DNA from: Thalassospira sp. MCCC 1A01428
Lineage (GTDB): Bacteria > Pseudomonadota > Alphaproteobacteria > Rhodospirillales > Thalassospiraceae
Direction of reading: 5' to 3'
DNA length: 64,000 nucleotides
NCBI RefSeq assembly: GCF_002115825.1
Contig: NZ_JFJZ01000001.1
Span: forward strand, 1-64,000
Shown piece by piece: positions 62,290 to 64,000 of this stretch. The number at the start of each line of letters is the position of its first letter. Position 1 is the stretch's first letter. The position numbers and the translations under genes were made by a program. The notes beneath the pieces were generated by a model that saw only the letters and a program-made list of their open reading frames with translations, did not search any database and had not been told where the DNA came from.

Positions 62290-63147
62290 TCAGGGCCGGG
62301 CCTGTTTGGCCAGATCATCAATCATGGTGCCTGCTTTTTGTTTGATCTGGCTTTCGCTTAAATTGCGGTTCTGCGCAACAAGGCGCAAACCTTTGTCAAT
62401 GCCGGTCAACATGGTTTGCGATGTAATTTTATCATAATTTTCAATCTGGGTTTGCAATTTGCTGCCCAGTTGGCTTGCGGTGATAAAATGACGCATGGCA
62501 TTTTGCCATGTGGTTTTTTCATCCCCGGCCAGGGTTTGCCATTGCTGCCACCAGTCCTTGACCTGGCTGGATCGGTCCGTCGCGGAAATTGATGTGTCAC
62601 TGTGGATTTGGTTGATGCGGGCAATCAGCGCGTCGCGGCGCACCAGAAATGCCGGCGGCGATGTGCCCAGCGTTTGCGCCAGAGATGCCAGCTGGGTCCG
62701 CAGTTTTTGCAACAGCGGTGCCGATGCCTTGATGGTGCCTGCCCCAAAAATGTCGTCTGCACCGATGTCAGTAAAAATGGCGGCGAAACTCTGATATTGA
62801 TTGCGCAGATTTGCCATTTCGCCCTGCCAGCGGGCGTTTTCCGCCGGGTCAATTGTAATGGCGTCAGGGTTGATCAATATCGGCAGGTTATCGGCGGTTA
62901 GCGTGCCGGTAAATTGCGCCAGATTGGCACTGAAAATGGCCTGTTGGGCATCAAGGCTGCGCACGGGCGCACTGAACTGCGCGGTGCGGGCATCATCCAG
63001 GGCCGAAATGGCCTGTTGGGCTTCAACGCTAAACTGATGGGCCGATAATTTAAGCGCATCGGCCTTTTGCGCACAGCCCGCCAGCAAGGCCAGCATCGCA
63101 AGGATACACCCCCGCGAACATTCTTTTTTAACCCGGTAAAAATTCAT
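62290..63147 (-). CDS. Predicted lipoprotein of unknown function
   Basis: Protein of 285 residues with a lipoprotein signal: basic start, hydrophobic core and lipobox LLAGC at Cys25, with Ala at +2 suggesting the outer membrane. The mature part is long-helical and rich in Ala, Gln and Leu (FSVEAQQAISALDDARTAQF, EIENYDKIT-like segments), suggesting a helical bundle. Two Cys near the start (10, 14) lie in the signal. No family recognised. It is upstream of the small helical gene and downstream of metW. Confidence 0.7.
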   Translation of the reverse strand: MNFYRVKKECSRGCILAMLALLAGCAQKADALKLSAHQFSVEAQQAISALDDARTAQFSAPVRSLDAQQAIFSANLAQFTGTLTADNLPILINPDAITIDPAENARWQGEMANLRNQYQSFAAIFTDIGADDIFGAGTIKASAPLLQKLRTQLASLAQTLGTSPPAFLVRRDALIARINQIHSDTSISATDRSSQVKDWWQQWQTLAGDEKTTWQNAMRHFITASQLGSKLQTQIENYDKITSQTMLTGIDKGLRLVAQNRNLSESQIKQKAGTMIDDLAKQARP

Positions 63148-63230
63148 CCTGCGTCCCCTGATTGCGCGGCGATCAGGGGTGACGGTGCATCAGGGGTTTT
63201 GTGACGAATGGCCTGCGAAAAGACGGGGGA

Positions 63231-63893
63231 TTATCCCTTCTTCTTGCTCAGCATGAACAAAGCCTGATTGCCAAAAAAATTGGCCAGGTTTGAATGGCTG
63301 CCCAGGCTGACCTTTGATCCGCTTTCATTTAGCACCATGGATCGTTCAATGATCAGGTCCATATCCTTACACATGGCAACAAAGTCGCGCACGGTGCAAA
63401 AATGGATGTTGGGTGTTTCGTACCACATGATTGGCAGGTTGGGGTTTTGTGGCATCCGGCCATGAAACATCAAATCAAACCGGGCGCGCCAATGCCCGAA
63501 ATTGGGGAAGGATACAATCGCCTTGCGGCCAATGCGCAACAATTCGGCCAGCACTTCGCGCGGGCGGTTAGTGGCCTGAAGGGTCTGGCTTAAAATCGCA
63601 TAATCAAAGGCATCGTTGGGGTAATCGTGCAAATCACGGTCGGCATCGCCCTGCATCACGGGCAGGCCCTGTGCCACACAATTGCGCACCCCTTCGTTTG
63701 AAAGTTCCAGCCCGCGGCCATCAACCTTTTTGGTGCGCTTCAAATAGCCCAGTAATTCGCCGTCACCACAGCCAATATCAAGCACACGCGTTCCAGGTTC
63801 CACCATGTCGGCAATCAGTTGCAAATCAACACGAATGCGGTCGGACGGGGTGGTGCCATTTGTGGTGGCTGTCTGGTTTAAGGTTTGTGTCAT
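63231..63893 (-). CDS. metW: Methionine biosynthesis protein MetW
   Basis: SAM-methyltransferase-fold protein of 220 residues. Motif I is VLDIGCGDGELLGYL; further family landmarks are GLELSNEGVRNCV, DYAILSQTLQATNRP, SFPNFGHW, and WYETPNIHFCTVRDF. MetW is required with MetX for homoserine acetylation in several proteobacteria and enhances it by complex formation. Its ATG lies 4 bases after the metX stop, so the genes are translationally coupled. Confidence 0.95.
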   Translation of the reverse strand: MTQTLNQTATTNGTTPSDRIRVDLQLIADMVEPGTRVLDIGCGDGELLGYLKRTKKVDGRGLELSNEGVRNCVAQGLPVMQGDADRDLHDYPNDAFDYAILSQTLQATNRPREVLAELLRIGRKAIVSFPNFGHWRARFDLMFHGRMPQNPNLPIMWYETPNIHFCTVRDFVAMCKDMDLIIERSMVLNESGSKVSLGSHSNLANFFGNQALFMLSKKKG

Positions 63894-63897
63894 GGTC

Positions 63898-64000
63898 TTA
63901 ATTCAATCCGCGCGCTTCGGCGGCCCCCTCGATAAAGCCGCTTAGAACCATGTGGAAATCGGGTTCGTCGAGCAAAAAGGCATCGTGGCCCTTATCGCTT
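63898..64000 (-). CDS. metX: Homoserine O-acetyltransferase MetX (partial, C-terminus only)
   Basis: The minus-strand frame entering at the window edge reads [16 protein letters not shown] and ends in ARGLN before a TAA at 63898-63900. GHDAFL holds the catalytic His of the MetX alpha/beta hydrolase triad. Only 33 residues are visible; the rest lies outside. Adjacency to metW supports the call. Confidence 0.85.
   Translation of the reverse strand, partial: SDKGHDAFLLDEPDFHMVLSGFIEGAAEARGLN

Noticed and set aside
62895-63180. Repeated atcaggggt elements near the metW-lipoprotein junction
   Set aside because: Short repeats and an 8-bp hairpin (63155-63179) without a T-run; not enough to call an element or terminator.
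1-64000. CRISPR array, prophage, insertion sequence or toxin-antitoxin locus
   Set aside because: No regularly spaced repeats, no phage structural genes, no transposase and no terminal inverted repeats were found on either strand; no recognisable toxin-antitoxin pair.

Overview
The window reads as a chromosomal segment of an alphaproteobacterium of the Rhodospirillales type, most likely close to Thalassospira. The grounds are alphaproteobacterial gene pairings (metX-metW, folB-uvrC, pgsA-moaE), BluB-type cobalamin lower-ligand synthesis, gltD placed upstream of gltB, and moderately GC-rich genes. The genus is an inference; no rRNA gene is present. Coding density is high. I see no prophage, insertion sequence, integrase or CRISPR array.

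Layout. 1-2 kb: the end of an AT-rich O-acyltransferase gene that looks imported. 2-11.8 kb: housekeeping and small genes (lipoprotein esterase, MutT-type Nudix, CinA-like protein, bluB, an outer-membrane beta-barrel, tRNA-Leu(TAA), DUF3572, a divergent ClpP paralogue, an ArsR/SRPBCC/VOC module with a 30-bp perfect palindrome, uppP). 12-18 kb: glutamate synthase gltD-gltB. 18-30 kb: the most accessory-looking part, with small unrecognised proteins, a peptide-type binding protein paired with a hybrid histidine kinase, an orphan 413-residue protein, a probably frameshifted FliF-tail-like gene, a secreted HExxH protein, an Fnr-like regulator and a Cache histidine kinase with a NarL-type response regulator. 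30-38 kb: pyruvate carboxylase directly followed by glycolate oxidase glcDEF. 38.5-45 kb: a Pho box and the pstSCAB-phoU-phoB phosphate operon. 45-50 kb: CPA2 antiporter, Ca/Na antiporter, and a pteridine-reductase-like SDR with folB. 50-62 kb: uvrC and pgsA-moaE, separated by an 8.5-kb block holding a tripartite tricarboxylate (TTT) uptake and catabolic operon and a uracil-type permease. 62-64 kb: two unrecognised genes, metW and the end of metX.

How the genes work together. GltD/GltB assimilate ammonium-derived glutamine nitrogen. Pyc with GlcDEF links glycolate oxidation to C4 replenishment. PstSCAB/PhoU/PhoB take up and sense phosphate. GntR-TctC-TctB-TctA-SDR-RraA-cupin form one minus-strand operon that probably imports and degrades an oxygenated carboxylic or aromatic compound not identifiable from sequence.

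The strongest leads for undescribed biology are this operon (with candidate operators and its position inside uvrC-pgsA), the ArsR palindrome module, the binding-protein/hybrid-kinase pair beside the orphan 413-residue protein, and a minus-strand element at 58.64-58.84 kb with a perfect Shine-Dalgarno, an 8-codon reading frame and a terminator.
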